DNA from: Cognatundibacterium curvum
Lineage (GTDB): Bacteria > Pseudomonadota > Gammaproteobacteria > Burkholderiales > Burkholderiaceae_D
NCBI RefSeq assembly: GCF_014284235.1
Contig: NZ_JACOGD010000011.1
Coordinates: 1 to 64,000 of the forward strand
Reading direction: 5' to 3'
DNA: 64,000 nucleotides
The position numbers and the translations under genes are program-made. Positions within the stretch are counted from its first letter, which is position 1. The number at the start of each line of letters is the position of its first letter. Shown piece by piece: positions 8,265-16,859 of this stretch. The notes below the pieces were generated by a model. That model made no database searches. It was not told where the DNA came from and saw only the letters and a program-made list of their open reading frames with translations.

Positions 8265-9380
8265 TTACAGCGATTCTACCACCTGCGCTGCCAGTGCCAG
8301 ACCAACGCTCATCCCTATGCCTGCCGTCATGTTGACTGCAGTCAGATGTGGCTGCGGTCGCAGAACCTGATAAGGCTGAGCTGCGCTCGCATATACGCCT
8401 TGCCAGTGACGGATAGCAGAGACTGGCGTTTGCAACAATTCACTGCATAGTTCACGCAGGATCAGATCTGATGCCGCACTCTGAAAGACAGCAGCATCGT
8501 CTGCGTAATGGTGGGTGTCCCCGACGATGATGCGGCTGGGGTCGTCTAATTGCTGCACTATCAGGTGGATACCATGTTCCGGTATTTGCGGATGTTGTTC
8601 CTGTAAATGTGCTTGGTAGCGTTCAGCCAGCAGCGCGAGTTGCGGTGTCTGGCGGAAGGCCGGATAGTGCAGGCAGGACAAACCAGTCAGCAAGGTAGGC
8701 GCGATACGGCGCGGCGCAATCCCTAATTCCTGCATTTGCAGACTGCATAAGCGTATGCCGCTGTCAGCATACAATTGCGGCATTAAATGACGGAATTCAT
8801 GACCGCTGCACAGCAGGATATGGTCGGCCTTCACCAGCCCCTGCGCAGTGTGCAGCACCTGATCCTCGATGCCCAGCACTGCACATTGATAATGTATGCG
8901 TACATCTTTGGTTTGCTGCAGCCATGCACTCAGACGCGGGATCAGCTGGGCTGAGGCAAAGCCGATTTCATGCGGACTGGCCAAAGCCGATTCACCCTGC
9001 CAGCCTGCATCAGTAAGCTGGCTTAGACTCATGAGCTGAGTGCCATACTCGCTGCCCAGTGTCTGCTGAAAGCATTCCAGTAATTCAGCTTCATAGCGGT
9101 TACGCGCCACCATCAGACTGCCAGCTTCTTTGTACCAGATGCCTAATTCAGGCAGTATCTGACGCCAGCGTTGCAGGCTGGCGCGTGCCAGTTCCAGCAT
9201 CTCTCCCCGGGCATGGCCCAGATGCAGACCCAGGCCGAAATTTCTGACCGAAGCGCCCAGCGCCTGACTGTCGCGCTCATAGATATCGACCTGATAGCCC
9301 CGTTCAGCCGCCGCCAGCGCATGGGCTAAGCCCAGCATGCCAGCGCCGACGATGGTCAGACGTGGTTTGTGCCTGTTCAT
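8265..9380 (-). CDS. FAD-dependent oxidoreductase of the phosphonate cluster (DAO family, TIGR03364-like)
   Basis: This 371-residue D-amino-acid-oxidase-like flavoprotein has an N-terminal dinucleotide-binding motif IVGAGMLGLAHALAAAERG followed by the acidic end of the second strand (DIYERD). The C-terminus AVNMTAGIGMSVGLALA resembles the second FAD-contacting segment of the DAO fold. A family of such oxidoreductases recurs beside PhnW/PhnX genes. From memory, members (PbfD type) have been reported to oxidise N-methylated AEP to phosphonoacetaldehyde, bypassing the transaminase. The ATG overlaps the phnX stop (ATGA), giving tight coupling. Family and context are firm; the precise substrate is inferred. 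Confidence 0.85.
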   Translation of the reverse strand: MNRHKPRLTIVGAGMLGLAHALAAAERGYQVDIYERDSQALGASVRNFGLGLHLGHARGEMLELARASLQRWRQILPELGIWYKEAGSLMVARNRYEAELLECFQQTLGSEYGTQLMSLSQLTDAGWQGESALASPHEIGFASAQLIPRLSAWLQQTKDVRIHYQCAVLGIEDQVLHTAQGLVKADHILLCSGHEFRHLMPQLYADSGIRLCSLQMQELGIAPRRIAPTLLTGLSCLHYPAFRQTPQLALLAERYQAHLQEQHPQIPEHGIHLIVQQLDDPSRIIVGDTHHYADDAAVFQSAASDLILRELCSELLQTPVSAIRHWQGVYASAAQPYQVLRPQPHLTAVNMTAGIGMSVGLALAAQVVESL

Positions 9381-10267
9381 GGACGCTCGCCACGCTGCAT
9401 GCGCAACTGGATGTCCTCTAACACCGGCAGCAATTGCGCGACGCTGTCGATCAGGTAATGCGCGCCAGCCTGCGCCAGTAACTGACCTGCATACTGGCGT
9501 TTTTTATCCTTCAGACTGGCATCTGCGGCTTCAAATTCTGCCAGGCTGAAACCTGCTTCATTACCTGATAAAACCAGACCGACGGTCCACATACCGGCGT
9601 TGAGGCCTTCCGCAATGCCGGGTACGGTATCATCGACTTTGACGCAGGCAGCGACATCCGTAATGCCCAGTGCGATCACGTTTTGCAAGGCCATCCACGG
9701 ACCAGGACGCGCACCAGCCGCCAGATCATCCGCCGCTACTGCGCAGTCGACGGTAATGCCAGCCTGGCTCGCGTGTGGCAGCAAGGTATTCATGACCTGA
9801 CGTGGATAACCAGAGCAGGAACCTATTTTGATTTGTCGCTCACGCAAAGCCTGCAAAGTCTCCAGCGCGCCAGGTATCGGTGCTGAATACTGCGCGACCT
9901 GGCTGATCTGCATAGGCATAAAGCTTTCGTAAATATGATCAATCTGGGCTTCGGTGGCGCTGCTGCCAAATTGTGTAATCCAACGCTGTTCCACTGCCGG
10001 GATGCGGGTGATGGCACGGATATGATCCCGCTTTGCCATCCCCATCGGTACCCGCGCTTCCGCCAGCGAAATCTGGAAACCATAGCCCGCAAACGCATCA
10101 ACCAGTACCTGAGTCGGTGCGAACGAACCAAAGTCAACCAGGGTACCAGCCCAGTCAAAAATCACAGCTTGCAGGCGACCGCTGTAGCGGCGCTGATAGC
10201 GGTATGGATGTTGGACTGCAGCGTCAATCACATTGCTGATGGCGGCTTGTGGCGTGTGTGTAGTCAT
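9377..10267 (-). CDS. phnX: Phosphonoacetaldehyde hydrolase (phosphonatase)
   Basis: This HAD-superfamily enzyme splits phosphonoacetaldehyde into acetaldehyde and phosphate. The nucleophile motif is VIFDWAGTLVDFG (Asp38). The cap-domain MGMAKRDHIRAI contains Lys79, the expected Schiff-base lysine that separates phosphonatases from other HAD enzymes. Later motifs are IGSCSGYPRQVM and CVKVDDTVPGIAEGLNAG. The length of 296 residues is slightly longer than usual because of about 30 extra N-terminal residues. AAGGA lies 9 bases before the ATG. It is downstream of phnW, which makes its substrate. Confidence 0.95.
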   Translation of the reverse strand: MTTHTPQAAISNVIDAAVQHPYRYQRRYSGRLQAVIFDWAGTLVDFGSFAPTQVLVDAFAGYGFQISLAEARVPMGMAKRDHIRAITRIPAVEQRWITQFGSSATEAQIDHIYESFMPMQISQVAQYSAPIPGALETLQALRERQIKIGSCSGYPRQVMNTLLPHASQAGITVDCAVAADDLAAGARPGPWMALQNVIALGITDVAACVKVDDTVPGIAEGLNAGMWTVGLVLSGNEAGFSLAEFEAADASLKDKKRQYAGQLLAQAGAHYLIDSVAQLLPVLEDIQLRMQRGERP

Positions 10268-10334
10268 ACTGAAGTTTCCTTAAATTTGAAATTGGTATTT
10301 GTGTTGGATAACAGCGGTGAACTGCGCTGCTATT

Positions 10335-11444
10335 TCATTGTTCTTTAGGGATGCCCATCTGTTTTAAAGCATCCGCGATCGCCGCCAGTGCACCGTCCAG
10401 ATCGGCCGTTTGTATCGCGCCGATACAGCCTATGCGGAAGCTTTCGACTTCAGTCAGTTTGCCCGGATACAGGATGTAGCCACGCTGTTTGACCAGCTCA
10501 TAGAATTGCTGGAAGTTCCAGTTTGGATGAGCGGGCGCATGGACAGTCACGATGATGGGTGCCTGAATGTCGGCGGGCAGGAAAGAGCGCAAGCCCAGAC
10601 GCTGTAAGCCTTGCAGCAGGTGATCGCACAGTTGCTGGTAACGCGCCAGTCTGCCGGCTTGTGCGCCAGCTTGTTGATACTGGTCGAGTGCGCTGGCCAG
10701 TGCCGCCACCACATGGGTGGGTGGGGTGTAACGCCATTGGCCCGTACGCTGCATATACGCCCATTGCTGGTACAGATCGAGCGACAGCGAATGGCTATTG
10801 CCTTCCGCTTCCATTAAGGCCGTGCGGCGTGCCAGTACAAAGCCCATGCCCGGTACGCCTTCCAGACATTTATTACTACTCGCAATCACCGCATCAAAGC
10901 GCAGGCTGCGGCTATCCAGAGGTAAGGCGCCGAAGGCACTCATGGCATCGATGATCAGGCGGCGTCCGGCAGCATGCACGATGTCAGCGATTTGCTGCAG
11001 CGGATTCAGGATGCCGGTACTGGTTTCTACATAAATCACGCCGACATGGCTGATCTCAGGATGGGCGGCCAGATAGCTACGTAATTGTTCAGTGTCGATG
11101 GCCTCGGTTTCGCCTGCATCCAGCACCGCGCAGGCACGTCCCATCATATGGGTCAGCTGTGCCATGCGCTTGCCGTAAGCACCATTTACCAGTACCAGTA
11201 ATTTGCCGTCTTTAGGCAGCAGGCTGCCAATCGCGGCCTCTACTGCAAAGGTGCCTGAACCTTGCAGGGGAACGCAGACAAATTCGTTTTCAGCCGGATT
11301 AATAATGGCGAGTAATTGCTGGCAGACGCTGGCGGTCAGACGGTTGAAATCAGCATCCCAGGAACCATAATCATGCAGCATGGCGGTTTTGGTTGCCAGG
11401 CTGGTGGTCAGCGGGCCGGGGGTGAGCAGGATGGGATCACGCAT
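10335..11444 (-). CDS. phnW: 2-aminoethylphosphonate-pyruvate transaminase
   Basis: This PLP-dependent class V aminotransferase moves the amino group of AEP to pyruvate, giving phosphonoacetaldehyde and alanine. The N-terminal [20 protein letters not shown] and the PLP-lysine motif [15 protein letters not shown] (Lys192) are typical of PhnW, as is the length of 369 residues. AAGGAG lies 7 bases before the ATG, and the permease stop is only 1 base upstream, so the genes are coupled. The 67-bp gap to phnX carries no obvious terminator. Confidence 0.95.
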   Translation of the reverse strand: MRDPILLTPGPLTTSLATKTAMLHDYGSWDADFNRLTASVCQQLLAIINPAENEFVCVPLQGSGTFAVEAAIGSLLPKDGKLLVLVNGAYGKRMAQLTHMMGRACAVLDAGETEAIDTEQLRSYLAAHPEISHVGVIYVETSTGILNPLQQIADIVHAAGRRLIIDAMSAFGALPLDSRSLRFDAVIASSNKCLEGVPGMGFVLARRTALMEAEGNSHSLSLDLYQQWAYMQRTGQWRYTPPTHVVAALASALDQYQQAGAQAGRLARYQQLCDHLLQGLQRLGLRSFLPADIQAPIIVTVHAPAHPNWNFQQFYELVKQRGYILYPGKLTEVESFRIGCIGAIQTADLDGALAAIADALKQMGIPKEQ

Positions 11445-11445
11445 A

Positions 11446-13218
11446 TCAGGACTCCTTGGTAAGTGCTTGTTGCCAACGGCGATGACGGCTTTCGAGCAGG
11501 CCAGTCAGCATTTGCAAAATCAGGTTGATGAATAATGAGGTCACAACGATCAGGGTCGCCATTGCAGCCGCAGCAGCGGTATCTCCGGCATCGTCCATAT
11601 TCAGTACTGATACCGACGCCAGCACGGTGTCCGGGCTGTACAGGAAAATCACGCAGCTGACCGTGGTCATGGCAGAGACAAAGAAATAGCGGAATACGTC
11701 TATCAGCGCAGGCAGGCACAGGGGCAGGGTGATGCGCCAGAACAGGGTCAGCCAGCTACGCCCCATACTCTGGCCTGCGGCCTCAAACTCCTTGTCCAGC
11801 TTGCGTAATCGCGTACTCAGGGTCAGGTAGGCGGTGGTGTAAAAGTGCATGATGGTCGCCATCACCATCAGGCTCATGCCGCCATATAGGAAATGCAGCG
11901 GATGCGCAGGCTGATTGAAGCAAAAGATATAGCCCAGACCCAATACCATGCCGGGTATCGCCATCGGCCACCATGCCAGTTGTTGCAGGCAGCGGCTGAG
12001 CCAGTGCTGACTGAATTTTTTCAGGCTCAGATAACTGCTTACAGTGACCAGCACCGTGCCACCCAATGCCGTCAGTAAGGCGAGTTGCAGGCTGTTCAGA
12101 AAGGCTGACCAGCCACCACCGTCGACCGCATCAAAATTGAAATGGTTCAGCGTCAGTTCCATCTGATACGGCCACAAACGGATCAGTGCTGCATAAATTC
12201 CTGTGCCAAACAAAGCCAGCACGAATAACAGCATCAAGCCACATAGCAAGCCCAGCAGCGCATCACGCCAGACATTGCGCCGTATTTGTAGATTCAGACT
12301 GCGCGCGCTCAGACCGGCTTCCGGACGACTGGCGGTATAGCGTTCCAGCGCAAAGCTCAGCAAGGCCGGGGTCAGCAGTAGCAGTCCTATTACCGCACCC
12401 TGAGAAAAATTTTGCTGGCCGATGACTTGTTTATAGGCTTCCAGTGCCAGCGTCTGGGTCTGACCACCGATTACTTTAGGAACACCAAAATCCGTCACCA
12501 CCATCGTCAGTACCAACAGTGCGACCGACAATAAGGCAAAGCGTATGCCGGGCAAAGTAATGCTGAAAAACTGGCGCATGCGGCTGGCACCCAGGCTTTG
12601 CGCCGCTTCATACAGCCGCGCATCGGCCACGCTGAGCGCGGTGCTGAGGATCAGGATGGCATGCGGCAGAGTGTAAAACACCTCGCCGATGACGATGCCT
12701 ATCGGTCCGTAAATGCTGTGTGATCCCAGCCAGGATTTCAGTAAGCCCTGATTGCCAAATAAATAGACCAGAGAAATCGCAGGCATCAGCGAAGGGCATA
12801 ACATAGGCAAGAGTAGCAAGCCACGTAATTGGCGGCGCAGCGGCAAGGCCGAACGCATCAGTGCAAATGCCGCCAGCAAGGCAACAGGTAACACGATGGC
12901 CAGCGTGATCAGCGCCAGTTGCAGACTGCTAGTGACGGCCTGCCAGATTCTCGCTTCGCTCAGTACAGCAAAGAAATGCTGCAAGCCTATCCATTCACCG
13001 GCCTGATTTTGCAGTGCTTTTTGCAGTATGCTCAATACTGGCCAGACCAAAAAGAGCAGCAGTAAAGCCGCCGCTACGATCAGCAAGAGCTTGCCTGCAA
13101 CATCGCTCCAGCCGTGTGATGAGACTGAACGCAACAGCGCCGAAGTGGATGCTGAATTTGATAGCGATGCAGTTTGCATTGCGTACGACGTTTGCGCCGC
13201 AGTTCTGGGCGCGCTCAT
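11446..13218 (-). CDS. AEP ABC transporter permease, two permease domains in one chain (PhnU2 type)
   Basis: This 590-residue inner-membrane protein contains two binding-protein-dependent permease domains. One lies at about residues 80-310 (membrane segments such as [19 protein letters not shown] and the EAA-loop-like [19 protein letters not shown]). The other lies at about 330-585 (EAA-like [19 protein letters not shown]). Such double permeases are found in the putative AEP uptake systems of the PhnS2/T2/U2 type, related to iron and spermidine transporters. The ATG at 13218 overlaps the ATPase stop codon; an upstream in-frame start at 13269 would lie inside the ATPase gene and is less likely. 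Confidence 0.9.
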   Translation of the reverse strand: MSAPRTAAQTSYAMQTASLSNSASTSALLRSVSSHGWSDVAGKLLLIVAAALLLLFLVWPVLSILQKALQNQAGEWIGLQHFFAVLSEARIWQAVTSSLQLALITLAIVLPVALLAAFALMRSALPLRRQLRGLLLLPMLCPSLMPAISLVYLFGNQGLLKSWLGSHSIYGPIGIVIGEVFYTLPHAILILSTALSVADARLYEAAQSLGASRMRQFFSITLPGIRFALLSVALLVLTMVVTDFGVPKVIGGQTQTLALEAYKQVIGQQNFSQGAVIGLLLLTPALLSFALERYTASRPEAGLSARSLNLQIRRNVWRDALLGLLCGLMLLFVLALFGTGIYAALIRLWPYQMELTLNHFNFDAVDGGGWSAFLNSLQLALLTALGGTVLVTVSSYLSLKKFSQHWLSRCLQQLAWWPMAIPGMVLGLGYIFCFNQPAHPLHFLYGGMSLMVMATIMHFYTTAYLTLSTRLRKLDKEFEAAGQSMGRSWLTLFWRITLPLCLPALIDVFRYFFVSAMTTVSCVIFLYSPDTVLASVSVLNMDDAGDTAAAAAMATLIVVTSLFINLILQMLTGLLESRHRRWQQALTKES

Positions 13219-14336
13219 GCAGACTCCGTGTCGAATACCGTCAGGCTGGCTGGCGGTAAATGCGCGCACACCATTTGTCCGGCTACCAGCTGGCTATAGG
13301 CGGCATCACGCTGATGTAACTCCACTTCGAAGCGGATGTCACGTTGCTTGCACAAAGACAGCGTGGCACGGCGGCGGCCAGCCAGGAAATCGACTCTTTC
13401 GACTATCGCCATCCATTGATTGGCTTGCTGGTTATGTGCTTGCCATTCGCTTTGTATCTGCACATGCTCAGGACGGCAGAATACTTCCAGCTGTTGTTTG
13501 CTGAGTGTTGGTGCAGTATGCAGCGCCAGCTTTTCGCCAGCCAGTTGCCAATGCCCGCTCTGATCTAGGGTGATTGGGAACCAGTTGCAGCGCCCGACAA
13601 AATCAGCCACGAAGCGATTCGCTGGCTGGAGGTAAATTTGCTCAGGTGTGCCGCTTTGCACGATGCGCCCCTGATGCATGACAGCGATAGTATCTGCCAG
13701 CGCAGCAGCTTCATCCTGATCGTGCGTCACCATGATTGTGGTGACACCAAGCTTTTCTTGCAGACGGCGCAGCTCGGCCTGCAAATGATCGCGTACCTGT
13801 GCATCCAGTGCTGACAGCGGCTCATCCAGCAATAACAGGCTGGGGGCCGTTGCCAATGCGCGCGCCAGTGCCACCCTTTGCTGCTGACCACCCGACAATT
13901 GTGCCGGATAGCGTTGCTGTATGCCTTGCAGGCCGATCAGATCCAGTAATTCATCGACCCGTCTTTGTTTGGCCTGACGGCTGTCGCGCAAAGCAAACGC
14001 GATATTGTCGCTGACATTCAGATTGGGGAATAAGGCATAGGATTGAAACACGATGCCGTAATGCCGCTCAGCCGGTGGCAAGCGTGAAATGTCACGGCTG
14101 CCCATCAGTATCTGTCCCTGATCTTGCTGTTCCAGACCAGCGATGATACGCAGCAGCGTAGTTTTGCCACAGCCGGATGGCCCCAGCAGACAAAGGAATT
14201 CGCCTTTGCGTATGTCCAGGCTGATGTGATCCAGTACCTTGGTCGCGCCAAATTGTTTGCTGATATCGCGGCAGCGCAGCCAGGCTTCTGTGTCGGACTG
14301 TGCTGACTGTACTATCGGCAGATCGTGTAAATGCAT
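13215..14336 (-). CDS. AEP ABC transporter ATP-binding protein (PhnT2 type)
   Basis: This 373-residue ATPase has Walker A GPSGCGKTT, signature LSGGQQQRVALARAL, Walker B LLLLDEPLSALD and a C-terminal TOBE-like regulatory region (about residues 260-370), as in spermidine and iron importers. I set the start at 14336 (MHLHDLP), where AGGA is 6 bases upstream; a longer frame to 14402 lacks a ribosome binding site. It overlaps the permease gene by ATGA. It powers import of AEP delivered by the binding protein encoded just upstream. Confidence 0.92.
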   Translation of the reverse strand: MHLHDLPIVQSAQSDTEAWLRCRDISKQFGATKVLDHISLDIRKGEFLCLLGPSGCGKTTLLRIIAGLEQQDQGQILMGSRDISRLPPAERHYGIVFQSYALFPNLNVSDNIAFALRDSRQAKQRRVDELLDLIGLQGIQQRYPAQLSGGQQQRVALARALATAPSLLLLDEPLSALDAQVRDHLQAELRRLQEKLGVTTIMVTHDQDEAAALADTIAVMHQGRIVQSGTPEQIYLQPANRFVADFVGRCNWFPITLDQSGHWQLAGEKLALHTAPTLSKQQLEVFCRPEHVQIQSEWQAHNQQANQWMAIVERVDFLAGRRRATLSLCKQRDIRFEVELHQRDAAYSQLVAGQMVCAHLPPASLTVFDTESA

Positions 14337-14439
14337 AATTTTTCCTGAGCAGCGTGCTTTGCTTAACACGCTGCGCTGACTCATGGTGACGCGGCAGACC
14401 AAGTGCGGAGGCTGACTCCACGACTGCCTGCGACGGCAG

Positions 14440-14465
14440 CTTGCCGGGCAATCTGGCCCGGCAAG
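14440..14465 (-). other. Intercistronic hairpin between the AEP binding-protein and ATPase genes
   Basis: A perfect 9-bp stem (CTTGCCGGG / CCCGGCAAG) encloses an 8-base loop in the 139-bp gap after the binding-protein stop. No T-run follows on the transcribed strand, so it is not a standard terminator. It may protect the 3' end of the binding-protein mRNA or reduce downstream expression, a common arrangement in ABC importer operons; that role is inference. Confidence 0.5.
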
Positions 14466-14475
14466 GCCTGCTGCT

Positions 14476-15507
14476 TTATTTGCTGACTGGTTTCGGTTCG
14501 GATTTCGCGTCGTAACGCTTGCTCCATTCTTTCAGGATGCGTTCACGCTGTTCAGCGGCCCAGCGCAGATCCTGCTTGATCAGCAATTGCTCATAATTGG
14601 CAGGGATATAGGCATTGGGTTTGGCGACGCCAGGATAGGCCACGATGGCGAAGTTCTTCTCATACTGCTCATTGGCAGAGCGTGAAGCTGACCAGTCGGC
14701 CAGTTTGCGCGCCGCTTCCGGGAATTTTGTTCCCTTCATGATGGCAGTCGCTTCCACATCCCAGCCCAGACCTTCTTTTGGAAATATCAGGTCTATCGGT
14801 GCGCCGGATTCTTTCAGCTTGGCGGCACGATATTCAAACGCGATCCCGATAGGGAATTCGCCCGCCGCGGCTTGCTTACAAGGTTTGGAGCCGGAATGGG
14901 TGTATTGCGCGATATTCTCATGCAGCTTGTCCATATACGACCAGCCTTCCTGTTCGCCAAACAAATGCAGCCAGGCAGTCACATCAAAATAGCCGGTGCC
15001 ACTGGAGGCAGGATTCGGCATTGTGATGCGGCCTTTGTATTCAGGCTTGAGCAAGTCTTTCCAGCTTTCCGGTTTTTTCAATCCCAGTTTGGCTGCTTCA
15101 ACGGTGTTAAAGCACAAGGTCGCACCCCAAACATCCATGCCTACCCAGGCTGGCGGATTTGCGCTGTCTACATAGTTTTTGCTGAGTTTGGCGACTTCTT
15201 TCGGCGCATAGTGCTGCAACATGCCTTCTTTATCCAGGATCAGCAGTGAACTGGCCGCCACACCCAGCACCACATCCGCCTGCGGCGCGGCTTTTTCAGC
15301 CAGCAGCTTGGCTGTGATGATGCCGGTGGAATCACGCACCCATTTGATTTTCACGTCCGGATATTCTTTTTCAAACTGCGTCTGATACGCCTTGAGCTGA
15401 TCGGCTTCCAGCGCCGTGTACACGGTCAGTGTGGTATTAGCCAGCGCATTAGCGCATTGCAGCGACAGCAGAGTGGCACAGCTGAGTACAAATTTTCGCA
15501 AAGTCAT
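14476..15507 (-). CDS. AEP ABC transporter periplasmic binding protein (PhnS2 type)
   Basis: This 343-residue extracellular solute-binding protein of the iron/AEP-binding class has a signal peptide (MTLRKFVLSCATLLSL to about residue 23, ANALA). The mature chain begins NTTLTVYTALEADQLKAYQ, a typical start for this family, and contains the hinge-region pattern VLGVAASSLLILDKEG. AAGGA lies 8 bases before the ATG at 15507. It is the first gene of the seven-gene AEP operon and lies directly behind the candidate promoter. Its ligand is inferred from phnW and phnX; similar proteins bind iron or polyamines, so the neighbours decide. Confidence 0.92.
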   Translation of the reverse strand: MTLRKFVLSCATLLSLQCANALANTTLTVYTALEADQLKAYQTQFEKEYPDVKIKWVRDSTGIITAKLLAEKAAPQADVVLGVAASSLLILDKEGMLQHYAPKEVAKLSKNYVDSANPPAWVGMDVWGATLCFNTVEAAKLGLKKPESWKDLLKPEYKGRITMPNPASSGTGYFDVTAWLHLFGEQEGWSYMDKLHENIAQYTHSGSKPCKQAAAGEFPIGIAFEYRAAKLKESGAPIDLIFPKEGLGWDVEATAIMKGTKFPEAARKLADWSASRSANEQYEKNFAIVAYPGVAKPNAYIPANYEQLLIKQDLRWAAEQRERILKEWSKRYDAKSEPKPVSK

Positions 15508-15561
15508 GAGAGCTTCCTTGTTGGGGTTGAACAGATGGCGGATAAACACTGCACGCTGCGC

Positions 15562-15602
15562 ACTGTAACAAGTGAAAATGACATGCCAATGACATCTAGA
15601 TG
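15562..15602 (-). promoter_or_regulatory. Candidate promoter and operator of the AEP operon
   Basis: On the minus strand TTGGCA (15584-15589) and TACAGT (15562-15567) are separated by 16 bases, which suits a sigma-70 promoter about 50 bases upstream of the binding-protein ATG. Just upstream is a perfect 10-bp palindrome CATCTAGATG (15593-15602), within a direct repeat of AATGACAT (15577 and 15588). A UTRA-type GntR protein could bind here. The 15603-15795 stretch beyond it shows nothing else I can name. Confidence 0.4.
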
Positions 15603-15795
15603 ACTTGTGAATTTCGTTTATATTGAAGGATATGTGTTTTTTGATTCGGCGATATGTCTGGCGCTGGGAGAGGTCGGCGAGTGAGGTGTGCCTTACCGCA
15701 GCGTCTGAGTATTCACTCGTTTTTGGGATGCTTGCTGCGTTTAGCAGATTGCGTATGTGGAGTATGCAGCGATGCTGCCGCCGTATTCAGACCTG

Positions 15796-16821
15796 TCAAT
15801 TGGCAGAGTTTGAATGTGGCGGCAGTTTAGGCGGTGGGGTGACCACGGCTTTAGCGGCATTGACCAGGTCTTCTTTATTCCCATTCCAAACCGGCAGTTG
15901 AGCCGGTGGCAGTGGCAAGACCTTGTCCAGATTGGGGAACTTGAGGTCGGGATTATGGTAGAGCGCGTCGCCTAGGGCGCTATAACGTTCCGAACGGGCG
16001 GAGTCTTTAAAGTTATTTGTGAGTGGATCATCGTGAGCGCGGAAACTGGAGGATAAATAATTAGCACAGTCTTCACATCCCATTTTGACGCCTTCGTGTA
16101 GCACGATTAGAGCCCGGCTATAGTCTTCATCAAGGCTCTTGTCTTTACCGACAAGAGTGACACCAAGTCGTAAAGCAGCTTTACCATAGCCCTGCGCAAA
16201 AGCACATTCCAGCATACGTAAACCTGTTTTGCGATTTCCCCAAAAGCCTTCTTGTGGATTGTCGTAAGTGGCACTTAATGCCTTGCCTAAAAAAGTCTGC
16301 GCCCCCGGACTACCCTTATAGGCAGCGAGTTCCCAGAATGCATAGGCACGACTCGCATCACCATTCACACCAGCGCCGTTTTGATGCAAGCTGCCCATCA
16401 GATCAAAGGCTGACGGTATGCCCAGTTGCATGCCTTGCTCCACCAGCCTGACTGCGCGCTCAGGATCGGCAGCGATTTCATATGGTGCATAGCCATCGCC
16501 TTCTGTCAGCAGGCCAGCCAGATTCAGGATGGCTTTCCAATGCTGTTTGTCTGCGGCCTGTTGCCACAGTTCTGCGGCCTTAGGGTAATTGCGCTGATTG
16601 GGTGGCAGATCGCGGCTGGTGATGCGCATGCCTTCCTGGAACCAGGCTTCGGCCTGCGGGTCAATCGGCGGAACCTGATCGGCCTCATGCACACATACAA
16701 AATCCTGACGATGCGGATCAAAGGCTTTTAATTCCATATTGCGGGGTAGTGTGGATTTCATAGGGCAGCCAGTCAGGGTGGTGATCAGTAAGCAGCAAAG
16801 TAAAATCAGGGTGCGGCGCAT
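15796..16821 (-). CDS. Sel1-repeat lipoprotein, short copy; probable T6SS phospholipase immunity protein
   Basis: This 341-residue protein starts with a lipoprotein signal (MRRTLILLCCLLITTLTGC, lipobox Cys19), followed by tetratricopeptide-like Sel1 repeats (for example EAWFQEGMRIT, AAELWQQAADKQHWKAILNLAG, DLMGSLHQNGAGVNGDAS, AYAFWELAAYKGSPGAQTFL). Periplasmic Sel1 lipoproteins are the known immunity type for Tle5 phospholipase D effectors. It is a tandem duplicate of the next gene: bases 15814-16834 match 17592-18612 at a constant offset of 1778 without gaps, but this copy stops after PPPKLPPHSNSAN and lacks the C-terminal extension. Most differences between copies lie at about 16000-16177. 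The gene ends the VgrG operon. Confidence 0.85.
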   Translation of the reverse strand: MRRTLILLCCLLITTLTGCPMKSTLPRNMELKAFDPHRQDFVCVHEADQVPPIDPQAEAWFQEGMRITSRDLPPNQRNYPKAAELWQQAADKQHWKAILNLAGLLTEGDGYAPYEIAADPERAVRLVEQGMQLGIPSAFDLMGSLHQNGAGVNGDASRAYAFWELAAYKGSPGAQTFLGKALSATYDNPQEGFWGNRKTGLRMLECAFAQGYGKAALRLGVTLVGKDKSLDEDYSRALIVLHEGVKMGCEDCANYLSSSFRAHDDPLTNNFKDSARSERYSALGDALYHNPDLKFPNLDKVLPLPPAQLPVWNGNKEDLVNAAKAVVTPPPKLPPHSNSAN

Positions 16822-16834
16822 AGGGTGTCCTTAT
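15814..16834. repeat. Tandem duplication unit, copy B
   Basis: About 1,021 bp that matches 17592-18612 at an exact offset of 1778 bases with no insertions or deletions. It includes the ribosome binding site (AAGGACACCC) and start codon of the Sel1 lipoprotein gene. One boundary is sharp: below 15814 the sequences are unrelated, which replaces the C-terminal extension by a short tail. Confidence 0.9.
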
Positions 16835-16859
16835 TATGATGACTCTGCCTGGCTCTGTT

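Noticed and set aside
15603..15795. Possible remnant of the long immunity protein's C-terminal domain behind the short copy
   Set aside because: Below 15814 the bases do not resemble the region below 17592 in any obvious way, so I see no remnant. A gapped alignment would be decisive.
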